NCBI GenBank assembly: GCA_000146855.1
Contig: GL405246.1
Coordinates: 1,219,432-1,232,843 of the forward strand
Source of the DNA: [Eubacterium] yurii subsp. margaretiae ATCC 43715
GTDB taxonomy: Bacteria > Bacillota > Clostridia > Peptostreptococcales > Filifactoraceae
Reading direction: 5' to 3'
Length of the DNA stretch: 13,412 bases
Shown here: one piece after another, positions 1 to 6,755 of the stretch
How the letters are laid out: each line of letters starts with the position of its first letter
Position numbering within the stretch: the first letter of the stretch is position 1
Made by a program: the position numbers and the translations under genes
The notes under the pieces: model-generated
The model's database searches: none
Told to the model about the DNA's origin: nothing
What the model saw: the letters and a program-made list of their open reading frames with translations, nothing else

Positions 1-184
1 TAGACTATTTAATTTTAGCTTTTTTCATCTATTTTAGGATTTTTAATTTACTATTTATCAAGAACAATTTTTAATATGATAATATGTGTGTTAATAAGCA
101 AAGTATATTCAAAAATATTTAGAGGATTGATTAACTAAAATAAGTTCATATGAAATATAAATTAGATTTGATAAGGAGCAGTTG
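1..184. other. Non-coding leader before the first gene
   Basis: No supported gene is seen here. The stretch is AT-rich, and the end of any upstream gene is not visible. It ends in the AAGGAG ribosome binding site of the first glycosyltransferase. TTGATT at 127-132 resembles a -35 box, but the nearest TATAAA (156-161) is 23 bases away, so no promoter is claimed. Confidence 0.5.
173..178 (+). promoter_or_regulatory. Ribosome binding site deciding the start at 185
   Basis: AAGGAG lies 6 bases before ATG at 185 and only 3 bases before the in-frame TTG at 182. The spacing favours the ATG. Confidence 0.7.
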
Positions 185-964
185 ATGCAAGTACCAAAAT
201 TTAAAGAAAATAGATTTAAAAATAAAGAAAATAGATATTGTCTTATAATACCTTTATTTAATGAGGGGGAAAGATTCAAATCTCAGTTGAAAAAGATGAT
301 TGATAATGAAATAATGAATATAGTTGATGTAGTAATATGTGATGCTGGATCAACTGACGGATGTACAGATATTGATATGTTAAAGGAAGCAAATGTAACA
401 ACGTTATTGACAAGGATTGGGAAAGGAAGACAAGGAACTGATTTAAGGATGGGTTTTTATTGGGCTAAGAATTTAGAATATGATGGAGTTATAACTGTCG
501 ACGGTAATGATAAAGATGATACAATAGCCATACATGACTTTATTAATAAGTTAGATGATGGATATGACTACATTCAAGGTTCAAGATATGTGGAAGGTGG
601 AAAAGGAATAAATACTCCTTTTATACGACATTGGGCTTTGAAGTTGATAAATGAACCCATAATGTCATTCTGTGCTAAAAGAAGACTTACAGACACAACT
701 AATGGATTTAAAGCTTATTCAAGCAATTTTTTATTTGACGAAAGGGTAGATGTGTTTAGAGATATTTTTTATGGTTACGAACTAAGCTATTATTTACCAG
801 TAAGGGCTTGTCAACTTTCTTATAAAATTATTGAAATACCAGTTACAAGGGCTTATCCAAAAAATGAAAAAACTCCAACTAAGATTGGTGGCATAAAGGG
901 AAATATTTACCAAATAGGAATATTAATAAATATGATTAAGAATAAATATAACCCACTAAATTAA
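185..964 (+). CDS. Family 2 glycosyltransferase, dolichol-phosphate-mannose-synthase-like
   Basis: A 259-residue GT-A-fold glycosyltransferase. Seen in the sequence: an N-terminal nucleotide-sugar strand (IIPLFNEGE, 21-29), the DAGSTDG motif (53-59), an acidic metal-site motif DGNDKDD (106-112) in place of the usual DAD, then GSRYVEGG (132-139) and DTTNGFKAY (170-178). The last two are typical of enzymes that move a sugar to polyprenyl phosphate. There is no C-terminal membrane pair, so it is probably cytoplasmic or peripheral. ATG at 185 is preferred over TTG at 182 because of ribosome-site spacing. It stands alone, 462 bp upstream of the heptose cluster. A GtrA-like protein at 6748 could be its flippase partner, by analogy with GtrA/GtrB systems; this is inference. 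The donor sugar and acceptor cannot be read from sequence. Family confidence is high; substrate unknown. Confidence 0.88.
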   Translation: MQVPKFKENRFKNKENRYCLIIPLFNEGERFKSQLKKMIDNEIMNIVDVVICDAGSTDGCTDIDMLKEANVTTLLTRIGKGRQGTDLRMGFYWAKNLEYDGVITVDGNDKDDTIAIHDFINKLDDGYDYIQGSRYVEGGKGINTPFIRHWALKLINEPIMSFCAKRRLTDTTNGFKAYSSNFLFDERVDVFRDIFYGYELSYYLPVRACQLSYKIIEIPVTRAYPKNEKTPTKIGGIKGNIYQIGILINMIKNKYNPLN

Positions 965-1001
965 AATTTTTTTATGTAAGAGGTAAAATTGTTTTTTATT
1001 G

Positions 1002-1230
1002 ACTCAACTTTTTTACTAAAATTACTGTAATTTCAGTGGAAGTTTAAACATACATTGATTTTTTAATACACTACTTGACACAGAATTTTCTGAATGATAT
1101 TTATTTGAATTTGCACATTTATTAAAAAAATGAAAACACTGAAAAAACTATGTCAAGTATAATATGGTATTTTTAAAATATACTCAAATTTCAATATCTT
1201 TAATGTGTTTTTCATGTGGGAAAGTTGAGT
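1002..1230. repeat. Imperfect inverted repeat, MITE-like remnant (tentative)
   Basis: The ten bases ACTCAACTTT at 1002-1011 recur as their exact reverse complement at 1221-1230. Further in, TACTTGACACAG (1072-1083) pairs with CTATGTCAAGTA (1148-1159) with one mismatch, and TTTCAGTG (1031-1038) with CACTGAAA (1137-1144). The first two pairs lie in the same register, giving arms of about 80 bp, but the bases between them match poorly. No transposase or clear target duplication is visible. Chance pairing in AT-rich DNA cannot be excluded. Confidence 0.35.
1139..1203 (+). repeat. Degenerate direct repeat, copy A
   Basis: It begins CTGAAAAAACTATGTCAA and aligns by eye with 1286-1350 at roughly four in five positions over about 63 columns, with a 2-base gap. 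The copies start 147 bp apart. Confidence 0.55.
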
Positions 1231-1285
1231 TTTACAATATATGTACAACTCTTAATAAATTAAAAATTGTATATTTAATCAAAAA

Positions 1286-1350
1286 CTGAAAAAACTATAT
1301 GTCAAATATAGAGTTATATTTTTGAACTATATTCAAATGTCAATGCTTTT
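1286..1350 (+). repeat. Degenerate direct repeat, copy B
   Basis: It begins CTGAAAAAACTATATGTCAA, the diverged second copy of 1139-1203. It ends just upstream of the putative promoter of the heptose cluster, so it could influence that promoter; this is inference. Confidence 0.55.
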
Positions 1351-1362
1351 CATTCGATAATA

Positions 1363-1387
1363 TTGACTTAATAACTGTTATTATACT
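1363..1387 (+). promoter_or_regulatory. Possible promoter of the heptose cluster
   Basis: TTGACT (1363-1368) resembles a -35 box and TATACT (1382-1387) a -10 box, but the spacer is only 13 bases. TG at 1376-1377 before TATTAT (1379-1384) could act as an extended -10 instead. A perfect TATAAT at 1400-1405 lies too close to the ribosome site. A promoter somewhere here is likely because this is the first gene after a long gap; the exact boxes are uncertain. Confidence 0.3.
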
Positions 1388-1426
1388 AGTTACTTATTTT
1401 ATAATTGTAATTTGGAGAGTTAATTT

Positions 1427-2716
1427 ATGAAAATTGTTATTATGGCTGGTGGAAAAGGCATAAGAATATCATCTATCAGAGATGACATTCCAAAACCTAT
1501 GATTGATATAAATGGAAAACCTGTATTACAACACCAAATAGAGTTTTTTAAGAAAAATGGGTATAATGATTTTATAATCGTTATTGGACATTTAGGAAAT
1601 AAAATAATAGATTATTTTGGAAATGGAAGTAAATATAATGTTAATATAAAATATTTTTTTGAAGATACTCCTTTAGGTACTGCAGGAGCCTTGAAAAAGA
1701 TTAAAAGTGATTTAGCAGATGACTTTCTTCTTGTTAATGGCGATATAATATTTGATATAGATTTAGACAGACTTATAGAATTTCATAAGAAAAAAAATGC
1801 TTTAGCGACTATTGTCACACACCCAAATTCTCATCCATATGACAGCAGTTTGATTTTTATAGATAATGATAGTTGTGTAGTTAAATGGTTAGTAAAAGAA
1901 GATGATAGAAATAATATTTATGGAAATAGGGTAAATGCAGGGATACATTTATTATCATCTAATATAATTAATTTTATTGATAAAATTGATAAAGAGAAAA
2001 TAGATTTAGATAGAGACGTTTTAAAGAAAATTGTTAAAATTAGAGGTTTGTATTCTTATGATACACCTGAATATATCCATGATATGGGTACACCTGATAG
2101 ATATACTCGAGTTTGCGAAGATTTAAAAAGAGAATTACCTAAGAAAAAAAATCTAAAAAATAGACAAAAAGCTATATTTTTAGATAGGGATGGCACCATA
2201 AACGAATACAAAGGATTTATAAACAAAGCAGATGATATTGAACTACTTGATGGTGTTTCTGACGCAATAAAGAAAATTAATTCTTCTGAATATCTTGCAA
2301 TAGTAATTACAAACCAACCAGTTATAGCTAGAGGGGAATGTACTGTTGAAGAACTTAATAATATTCATGAGAAGTTAAAGTATCTTCTTGGCTTGGATGG
2401 AGCATATTTAGATGATATTTTTTATTGTCCACATCATCCTGATATTGGTTTTGATGGTGAGGTTAAAGAATTAAAGATTAAGTGTACTTGTAGAAAACCA
2501 GATAATGGATTATTATTAGAAGCAAGCGAAAAATATAATATTGATTTGGAAAGTTCATATATGATTGGAGATAGTATTGTAGATATTCAGGCAGGAGAAA
2601 AATCGTTGACTGGTAATATTCTATTAACTGATTCAGTAAATGAGTATAGTGAATCAAAATATAGATTTAAAATATCAAAGAATTTAAAAGAAAGTATAAA
2701 CTATATTTTATCATAA
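1427..2716 (+). CDS. hddC: Bifunctional heptose-1-phosphate nucleotidyltransferase / HAD bisphosphate phosphatase (HddC-GmhB fusion)
   Basis: A 429-residue cytoplasmic fusion of two enzymes that are usually separate. Residues 1-235 form a sugar-nucleotidyltransferase domain: signature GGKGIR (8-13, with Ile where Thr is common), IPKPM (21-25), and the metal/substrate aspartate in VNGD (103-106). Residues 248-429 form a HAD-IIIA phosphatase like GmhB: FLDRDGT (251-257, D253 nucleophile and D255), VITNQP (293-298), a zinc loop C334/H336/C353/C355, and IGDS (380-383). In the known GDP-heptose pathway GmhB removes the 7-phosphate and HddC couples the 1-phosphate to GMP. Linkage to HddA, GmhA and a Gmd-like dehydratase supports GDP as the nucleotide, but this is inferred. 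GGAG at 1414-1417 sits 9 bases before the ATG. The next gene starts 13 bases downstream, which suggests co-transcription. Confidence 0.9.
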   Translation: MKIVIMAGGKGIRISSIRDDIPKPMIDINGKPVLQHQIEFFKKNGYNDFIIVIGHLGNKIIDYFGNGSKYNVNIKYFFEDTPLGTAGALKKIKSDLADDFLLVNGDIIFDIDLDRLIEFHKKKNALATIVTHPNSHPYDSSLIFIDNDSCVVKWLVKEDDRNNIYGNRVNAGIHLLSSNIINFIDKIDKEKIDLDRDVLKKIVKIRGLYSYDTPEYIHDMGTPDRYTRVCEDLKRELPKKKNLKNRQKAIFLDRDGTINEYKGFINKADDIELLDGVSDAIKKINSSEYLAIVITNQPVIARGECTVEELNNIHEKLKYLLGLDGAYLDDIFYCPHHPDIGFDGEVKELKIKCTCRKPDNGLLLEASEKYNIDLESSYMIGDSIVDIQAGEKSLTGNILLTDSVNEYSESKYRFKISKNLKESINYILS

Positions 2717-2729
2717 CAAGGAGTATTAA

Positions 2730-3648
2730 ATGACAAGGGTACTAGTTACAGGTTCAAGAGGATTTTTGGGTAAGAAATTTATAGAAAAAATATGTGAAAA
2801 TAAAGAGTATGAAGTTTATTCCCCTACATCACAAGAATTAAATTTAGAGGACTACGGGAGTGTAGAAACCTATTTTAAAAATAGAGAAATTGATATAGTT
2901 ATCCATTTAGCAGCAAAATTAGGTGGAGTTGGCATTGTCTCAAGAGAATCTTTATATTTTTTTTGAGAAGAATTTAATTTTGAATTACAATATTGTTAAT
3001 ATTTCTTTAAAATACAATGTAAAAAGGTTTATAACATTAGGCTCTTCATGTTCATATAGCAGAGACGCTATAATACCAACAAAAGAAACTGAATTATGGA
3101 AAGGCGAACCTGAAAATTCATATGGTATATGTAAATTGGTTTTATTAAACCACTTAAAGTCTCAAGATAGAATGAAATGGGTTTATTTAATTCCACCTAA
3201 TATATATGGTCCTGATGATCATTTTGATGAAGAAAATTCACATTTGATTCCTGCAACTTTTAAAAAATTTGATAAAGCGTTAAATTTTAGGGAAAATTCT
3301 ATTGAGGTTTGGGGTGATGGAACTCAAATAAGAGATTTTGTATATGTTGATGATATAGTAGATATATTGTTACAAACAATAGAGGACGATAATTTCTTAT
3401 TTAAAGAACTAAATTTATCTACTAATGTTGGGGTTAGTGTTAGAGAAATTGTTGAATTTATCAGAAGCAATTTAGAATTAGATAATATATACATTAGATA
3501 TAACCCAGATAAACCTACTGGTGCTTTAAAAAAAATACTGGATAATAGTTCTATACTAAAGATAATTCCCCGTTATAAATTTAAAGAATTTTCTGATGGC
3601 ATTATGGAAACTTGTCTTTGGTATAAAAAAAAATATTTTAGGGAGTAA
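2730..3648 (+). pseudogene. GDP-L-fucose-synthase-like epimerase/reductase, frameshifted at a T8 tract
   Basis: An extended short-chain dehydrogenase of the Fcl/WcaG family, broken by one base. Frame 1 (2730-2966) carries the NAD(P)-binding GSRGFLG (8-14) and HLAAKLGG, then stops at TGA 2964-2966 inside a run of eight T. The following frame continues the family, with SSC (S105, C107), YGICK (Y131, K135) and NSHLIPA (H171), numbered on the rejoined protein. Removing one T gives 305 continuous residues, normal for Fcl, reading YFFEKNLILN across the joint. C107 and H171 match the epimerisation acid/base pair of E. coli Fcl, and Ser/Tyr/Lys the reduction triad, so both chemistries could be intact in the repaired protein. 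It should act after the dehydratase at 4674 on a GDP-4-keto-6-deoxy-heptose. Alternatives are phase variation, slippage-rescued expression, a true pseudogene or a sequencing error. Confidence 0.88.
2957..2964 (+). repeat. T8 homopolymer at the frameshift
   Basis: Eight consecutive T inside the Fcl-like coding region, at the exact place where the reading frame is lost. Seven T would read TAT TTT TTT GAG in frame. The same Tyr-Phe-Phe-acid codon arrangement with T7 occurs in frame in the upstream gene at 1652-1663. Such runs are prone to slippage. Confidence 0.8.
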
Positions 3649-3653
3649 TTTAA

Positions 3654-4652
3654 ATGTTAATAGTACAAACACCTCTAAGAATGTCTTTTTTTGGTGGTGG
3701 AACAGATATGAAAGAATATTATGAAAATTATGGAGGAACTGTAATATCTACTACTTTTGATAAGTATTGTTACCATAATGTAAGAAATTTTCCACCTTTT
3801 TTTGAAAATAGAAGCCAATTTACCTATTCTAAAATTGAAAGATTTAATAGTTATGATGAGGTTGAACACCCAGCAGTAAGAGAAACTCTTAAATATCTAA
3901 ATATTAGAAATATTCAAATAACTTATGATGCAGATTTGCCTGCAAGATCAGGACTTGGTACAAGTTCTTCTTTTGAAGTTGGTCTTTTAAATGCTCTTCA
4001 TTCTCTTAAAGGAGAGTTTATTGATAAGATGTCATTGGCTAAAGAAGCAATCTATGTAGAAAGGGAATTGTGTAAGGAAGAAGGCGGAGTTCAGGACCAG
4101 TTAGCTGTTTCTATTGGAGGATTAAATAAATATATTTTTAATTCTGATGGATTTTCATATAATCCTATTATTATTTCTAAAGAGAGAAAAAAAGAGCTTT
4201 GTGATAATTTATTATTATTTTTTACTGGATTTACAAGATTTTCTAGTGAAATATCTAAGGAACAGATTTCTAATACAAAAAATAAACTAAATGAGCTACA
4301 TGAAATAAAGAATATAGTTAATGAAGCAGAAAAAATTCTTACAAGCAATTGTAACTTAGATGAATTTGGAAAACTCTTAGACTATAATTGGAGATTAAAA
4401 AAGACTCTTGCGAAAAGTATATCAAATTCGGATATAGATAATTTATATGAACACATAATAAGAAATGGAGCTGTTGGTGGTAAACTTCTTGGTGCAGGCG
4501 GAGGTGGTTTCTTATTAATCTATGCAAATAAAGAGTTGCATGATTATATAGTTGGTAAAACAAAGCTACTTCATATTCCATTTGAATTTGAAAGTAGTGG
4601 AACTAAGGTTATATACTATAAACCTGATAAATTTGATTATTTAAATAAGTAG
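3654..4652 (+). CDS. hddA: D-glycero-D-manno-heptose 7-phosphate kinase (GHMP family)
   Basis: A 332-residue GHMP kinase, the usual length for HddA. It phosphorylates heptose 7-phosphate at C1 with ATP to give the 1,7-bisphosphate, in the cytoplasm. Seen: motif 1 PLRMSFFGGGTD (7-18), motif 2 ATP loop LPARSGLGTSSS (95-106), the conserved GGVQDQ (144-149), and motif 3 GGKLLGAGGGG (275-285). The GGGTD start is typical of HddA-type kinases rather than galactokinase or mevalonate kinase. The related fucose/fuculose-type GHMP kinases look similar, so the substrate rests on the neighbouring gmhA and hddC. AGGGAG at 3640-3645 sits 8 bases before the ATG and overlaps the end of the upstream gene, implying coupling within an operon. 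Confidence 0.9.
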   Translation: MLIVQTPLRMSFFGGGTDMKEYYENYGGTVISTTFDKYCYHNVRNFPPFFENRSQFTYSKIERFNSYDEVEHPAVRETLKYLNIRNIQITYDADLPARSGLGTSSSFEVGLLNALHSLKGEFIDKMSLAKEAIYVERELCKEEGGVQDQLAVSIGGLNKYIFNSDGFSYNPIIISKERKKELCDNLLLFFTGFTRFSSEISKEQISNTKNKLNELHEIKNIVNEAEKILTSNCNLDEFGKLLDYNWRLKKTLAKSISNSDIDNLYEHIIRNGAVGGKLLGAGGGGFLLIYANKELHDYIVGKTKLLHIPFEFESSGTKVIYYKPDKFDYLNK

Positions 4653-4673
4653 ATATATATTTAGGAGAAAATA

Positions 4674-5684
4674 ATGAATAAAAAAGTACTGATTACAGGT
4701 ATGACAGGAATGGTAGGCTCTCATCTTGCAGATTATTTATTAGATAATACTGATTGGGATATACATGGAATGCAAAGATGGAGAAGTCCTCTTGATAATA
4801 TAAATCATTTAATGGATAGAATTAATTCTAAAGATAGAGTGTTTGTACATTATGGAGATTTAAATGATCAAGCTTCATTGATAAATGTTCTGAAAGAAGT
4901 TAAGCCTGATTATATATTTCATCTTGCAGCTCAAAGTTATCCTCTGACAAGTTTTACAGCACCTGAAGATACATTAAATACAAATATTATTGGAACAACA
5001 AGATTACTAGAAGCAGTTCGTATTTTGGAATTAAATCCTATTATACATGTTTGTGCTTCATCAGAAGTATTCGGAAGAGTTCCAAGAGAAAAGCTACCTA
5101 TAAACGAAGAATGTTCTTTCCATCCTGCATCACCTTACGCTATATCAAAAGTAGGTACAGATTTAGTAGGAAGATACTATGCTGAAGCCTATGGAATGAC
5201 TGTAATGACTACAAGAATGTTTACTCATACCGGTCCAAGAAGAGGAGATGTTTTTGCGGAGTCTACATTTGCGAAACAAATTGCTCTAATAGAGGCTGGA
5301 TTGATAGATCCTGTTGTAAAAACAGGAAATCTTGATTCCCTAAGAACATGGGCTGATGTTAGAGATGCAGTTAGAGCCTATTATATGTTAGTAACTGTCA
5401 ACCCTATTGCAGGCGAATATTACAACATAGGTGGATCGTTCAGTTGTAGTGTCAGGGAGATGTTGGATAAGTTGCTATCTTTATCTACTGTTAAAGATAT
5501 AAAAGTTGAAACTGACCCAATTAGATTAAGACCTATAGATGCAGACTTGCAAGTGCCAGATACAACAAAGTTTAAAAATCATACAGGATGGCAACCTGAG
5601 ATACCTTTTAATAAAACTATGGATGACTTGCTGAATTACTGGAGAGATAGGATTAAAAAAATAGGAAACTATATAGATAGATAA
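4674..5684 (+). CDS. GDP-mannose 4,6-dehydratase family protein (probable GDP-heptose 4,6-dehydratase)
   Basis: A 336-residue extended short-chain dehydrogenase. It has the Rossmann GMTGMVG loop (9-15), GDLND (61-65), HLAAQSYP (83-90), the catalytic region CASSEVFG (127-134) and the YAISK pair (Y155, K159), plus the long C-terminal sugar-nucleotide domain with RTWADVRD (224-231). This pattern is that of Gmd, which makes the 4-keto-6-deoxy form of GDP-mannose using bound NADP. Because it sits between hddA and gmhA, the likelier substrate is GDP-D-glycero-D-manno-heptose, as for DmhA of Yersinia pseudotuberculosis and the related Campylobacter enzyme; this is inference. AGGAGA at 4663-4668 precedes the ATG. 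The 67 bp to the next start contain a strong hairpin. It could alternatively act on GDP-mannose. Confidence 0.87.
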   Translation: MNKKVLITGMTGMVGSHLADYLLDNTDWDIHGMQRWRSPLDNINHLMDRINSKDRVFVHYGDLNDQASLINVLKEVKPDYIFHLAAQSYPLTSFTAPEDTLNTNIIGTTRLLEAVRILELNPIIHVCASSEVFGRVPREKLPINEECSFHPASPYAISKVGTDLVGRYYAEAYGMTVMTTRMFTHTGPRRGDVFAESTFAKQIALIEAGLIDPVVKTGNLDSLRTWADVRDAVRAYYMLVTVNPIAGEYYNIGGSFSCSVREMLDKLLSLSTVKDIKVETDPIRLRPIDADLQVPDTTKFKNHTGWQPEIPFNKTMDDLLNYWRDRIKKIGNYIDR

Positions 5685-5698
5685 CAGTTTCTAAACTT

Positions 5699-5728
5699 TT
5701 CAGACTAAGTTTATTAGCTTAGTCTGAA
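5699..5728 (+). terminator. Perfect 11-bp hairpin between the dehydratase gene and gmhA
   Basis: TTCAGACTAAG (5699-5709) and CTTAGTCTGAA (5718-5728) are exact reverse complements around an 8-base loop. The following bases TGTTTTAAA give only a short U run, and the gmhA ribosome site begins 11 bases beyond the stem. This looks like a leaky terminator, an attenuator or an RNA-stability element inside the operon rather than a strong end. The stem is plain; its role is inferred. Confidence 0.55.
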
Positions 5729-5738
5729 TGTTTTAAAT

Positions 5739-5743
5739 GGGAG
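5739..5743 (+). promoter_or_regulatory. Ribosome binding site deciding the gmhA start
   Basis: GGGAG lies 8 bases before ATG at 5752. It overlaps the upstream in-frame ATG at 5737, which has no ribosome site of its own, so 5752 is preferred. Confidence 0.75.
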
Positions 5744-5751
5744 AAAAAACT

Positions 5752-6399
5752 ATGAAAAAATCAAATCTTGTTATGGATAGATATATTAGCAAGAATAATT
5801 TTTTAGAAGATTTATCTTTATTAGATAATATAAAAAAAGCATATGAAGTACTAAATGAATGTTATAATAAAAATGGGAAATTACTTATATGTGGAAATGG
5901 TGGTAGTGCTGCAGATTGTGACCATATTGTAGGTGAGTTGGTAAAAGGATTTACTAAAAAAAGACCATTAAATGAAGATTTGAAGAAAAAAATAAGTGAG
6001 TTTGGTGAACTTGGAATAGAAATGTCTGATAAACTTCAAGAGTCTTTACCTGCTATAAATTTATCAGCTCACATATCGTTGTTAACTGCAACTCTAAATG
6101 ATATTGGTGGAGAAGAGGTATTTGCACAACAAGTATTAGGATACGGCGATAGTAATGATGTTTTAATAGGAATAAGTACGTCAGGAAATTCTGCTAATAT
6201 TTTAAAAGCTGGTATAGTTGCTAAGGCTAAAGGAATGAAAACTATATCTTTTTCAGGAAGAGATGGTGGAAATATGAAAGATTTATTTGATATTTCTCTT
6301 ATCATGCCATCAAATATTACCTCTGAAATACAAGATAAACATTCAGTTGTATACCATTTGTTGTGTGAAATGCTCGAGGCTGATAGGTGGGAAATATGA
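5752..6399 (+). CDS. gmhA: Sedoheptulose 7-phosphate isomerase
   Basis: A 215-residue SIS-domain isomerase that converts sedoheptulose 7-phosphate to D-glycero-D-manno-heptose 7-phosphate, the first step of heptose-nucleotide synthesis. Seen: CGNGGSAADCDH (47-58), STSGNS (142-147), and probable zinc ligands H58, E62, Q194 and H202. The spacing of H58-E62 and Q194-H202 matches the E. coli GmhA pairs (61/65 and 172/180), but the stretch between the pairs is about 25 residues longer. The extra length plausibly lies in the charged segment near 66-100. That segment may be a feature of GmhA copies in GDP-heptose loci; this is inference. ATG at 5752 is chosen because GGGAG stands 8 bases upstream. 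The stop overlaps the next start as ATGA, implying translational coupling to the cupin gene. Confidence 0.92.
   Translation: MKKSNLVMDRYISKNNFLEDLSLLDNIKKAYEVLNECYNKNGKLLICGNGGSAADCDHIVGELVKGFTKKRPLNEDLKKKISEFGELGIEMSDKLQESLPAINLSAHISLLTATLNDIGGEEVFAQQVLGYGDSNDVLIGISTSGNSANILKAGIVAKAKGMKTISFSGRDGGNMKDLFDISLIMPSNITSEIQDKHSVVYHLLCEMLEADRWEI
6385..6391 (+). promoter_or_regulatory. Ribosome binding site for the cupin gene
   Basis: AGGTGGG ends 4 bases before ATG at 6396. It overlaps the in-frame GTG at 6387, which therefore is unlikely to be the start. Confidence 0.65.
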
Positions 6400-6755
6400 T
6401 TGTTGAAATAATCAACCCTGATTTTATTTTTGAAGATGATAGAGGTAGTCTTGTACAATTAGTTCGTAGTGGATTTAATCAAGTCAACGTAATAACTTCT
6501 AAATCAGGCGTTATTCGTGGTGGGCATTATCATAATAAAAATGAAGAAGCTTTTTATATTATAAATGGTAGTTTAAAATTGGATTTAAAAAAAGATAGTA
6601 TTAAAGAAACTCATATATTTAAATCTGGGGATATGTTTAAGATACCAAAGTTGGTTACTCACAGTTTTGAATTTTTGGAAGATACATTGCTTGTTAGTAT
6701 GTATGATTTAGGCGTAGAATTGGAAAATGGAGAAAAGGATATAATAAGTGATTAG
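6396..6755 (+). CDS. Small cupin protein, CapF C-terminal / WxcM-like sugar-nucleotide family
   Basis: A 119-residue single-domain cupin. It reads EDDRGSLVQL (13-22), then RGGHYHNKNEEAFYIINGS (41-59), and a second cupin motif GDMFKIPKLVTHSFE (78-92). H44, H46, E51 and H89 form the expected metal-binding set. The RGxHYH plus E/F motif resembles the C-terminal cupin of CapF-type capsule enzymes and the WxcM/FdtA ketoisomerase group, which act on keto-sugar nucleotides. That would suit a 4-keto-heptose intermediate here, but the reaction is not known from sequence. Its start overlaps the gmhA stop (ATGA) and its end overlaps the gtrA-like start by 8 bases, so the three are tightly coupled. RmlC proper is encoded separately at 8090. 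Fold confident; function open. Confidence 0.8.
   Translation: MIVEIINPDFIFEDDRGSLVQLVRSGFNQVNVITSKSGVIRGGHYHNKNEEAFYIINGSLKLDLKKDSIKETHIFKSGDMFKIPKLVTHSFEFLEDTLLVSMYDLGVELENGEKDIISD

Larger units (their letters stand above)
965..1426. other. 462-bp repeat-bearing intergenic region
   Basis: No credible gene on either strand. It holds two imperfect copies of a roughly 65-bp unit (1139-1203 and 1286-1350), the inverted pairs 1002-1011/1221-1230 and 1072-1083/1148-1159, and a short hairpin at 1081-1092 (CAGAA, TT loop, TTCTG). A T7 run directly follows the first gene's stop but has no GC-rich stem. The 3' end probably carries the promoter of the heptose cluster. The region may be the remnant of a small mobile element or a regulatory spacer. 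Confidence 0.6.

Noticed and set aside
2923..3648. Second half of the Fcl-like gene as an independent gene starting at 2923
   Set aside because: The codon at 2923 is GTG with no ribosome site, the product would lack the nucleotide-binding domain, and the motifs continue directly from the preceding frame.
3675..4581. Three antisense open frames opposite hddA
   Set aside because: They lie opposite a gene with all GHMP motifs, have no family motifs of their own, and are the kind of open frame AT-rich coding DNA gives by chance.
6069..6458. 129-codon antisense open frame opposite gmhA
   Set aside because: It mirrors the well-supported gmhA and cupin genes and shows no recognisable domain.
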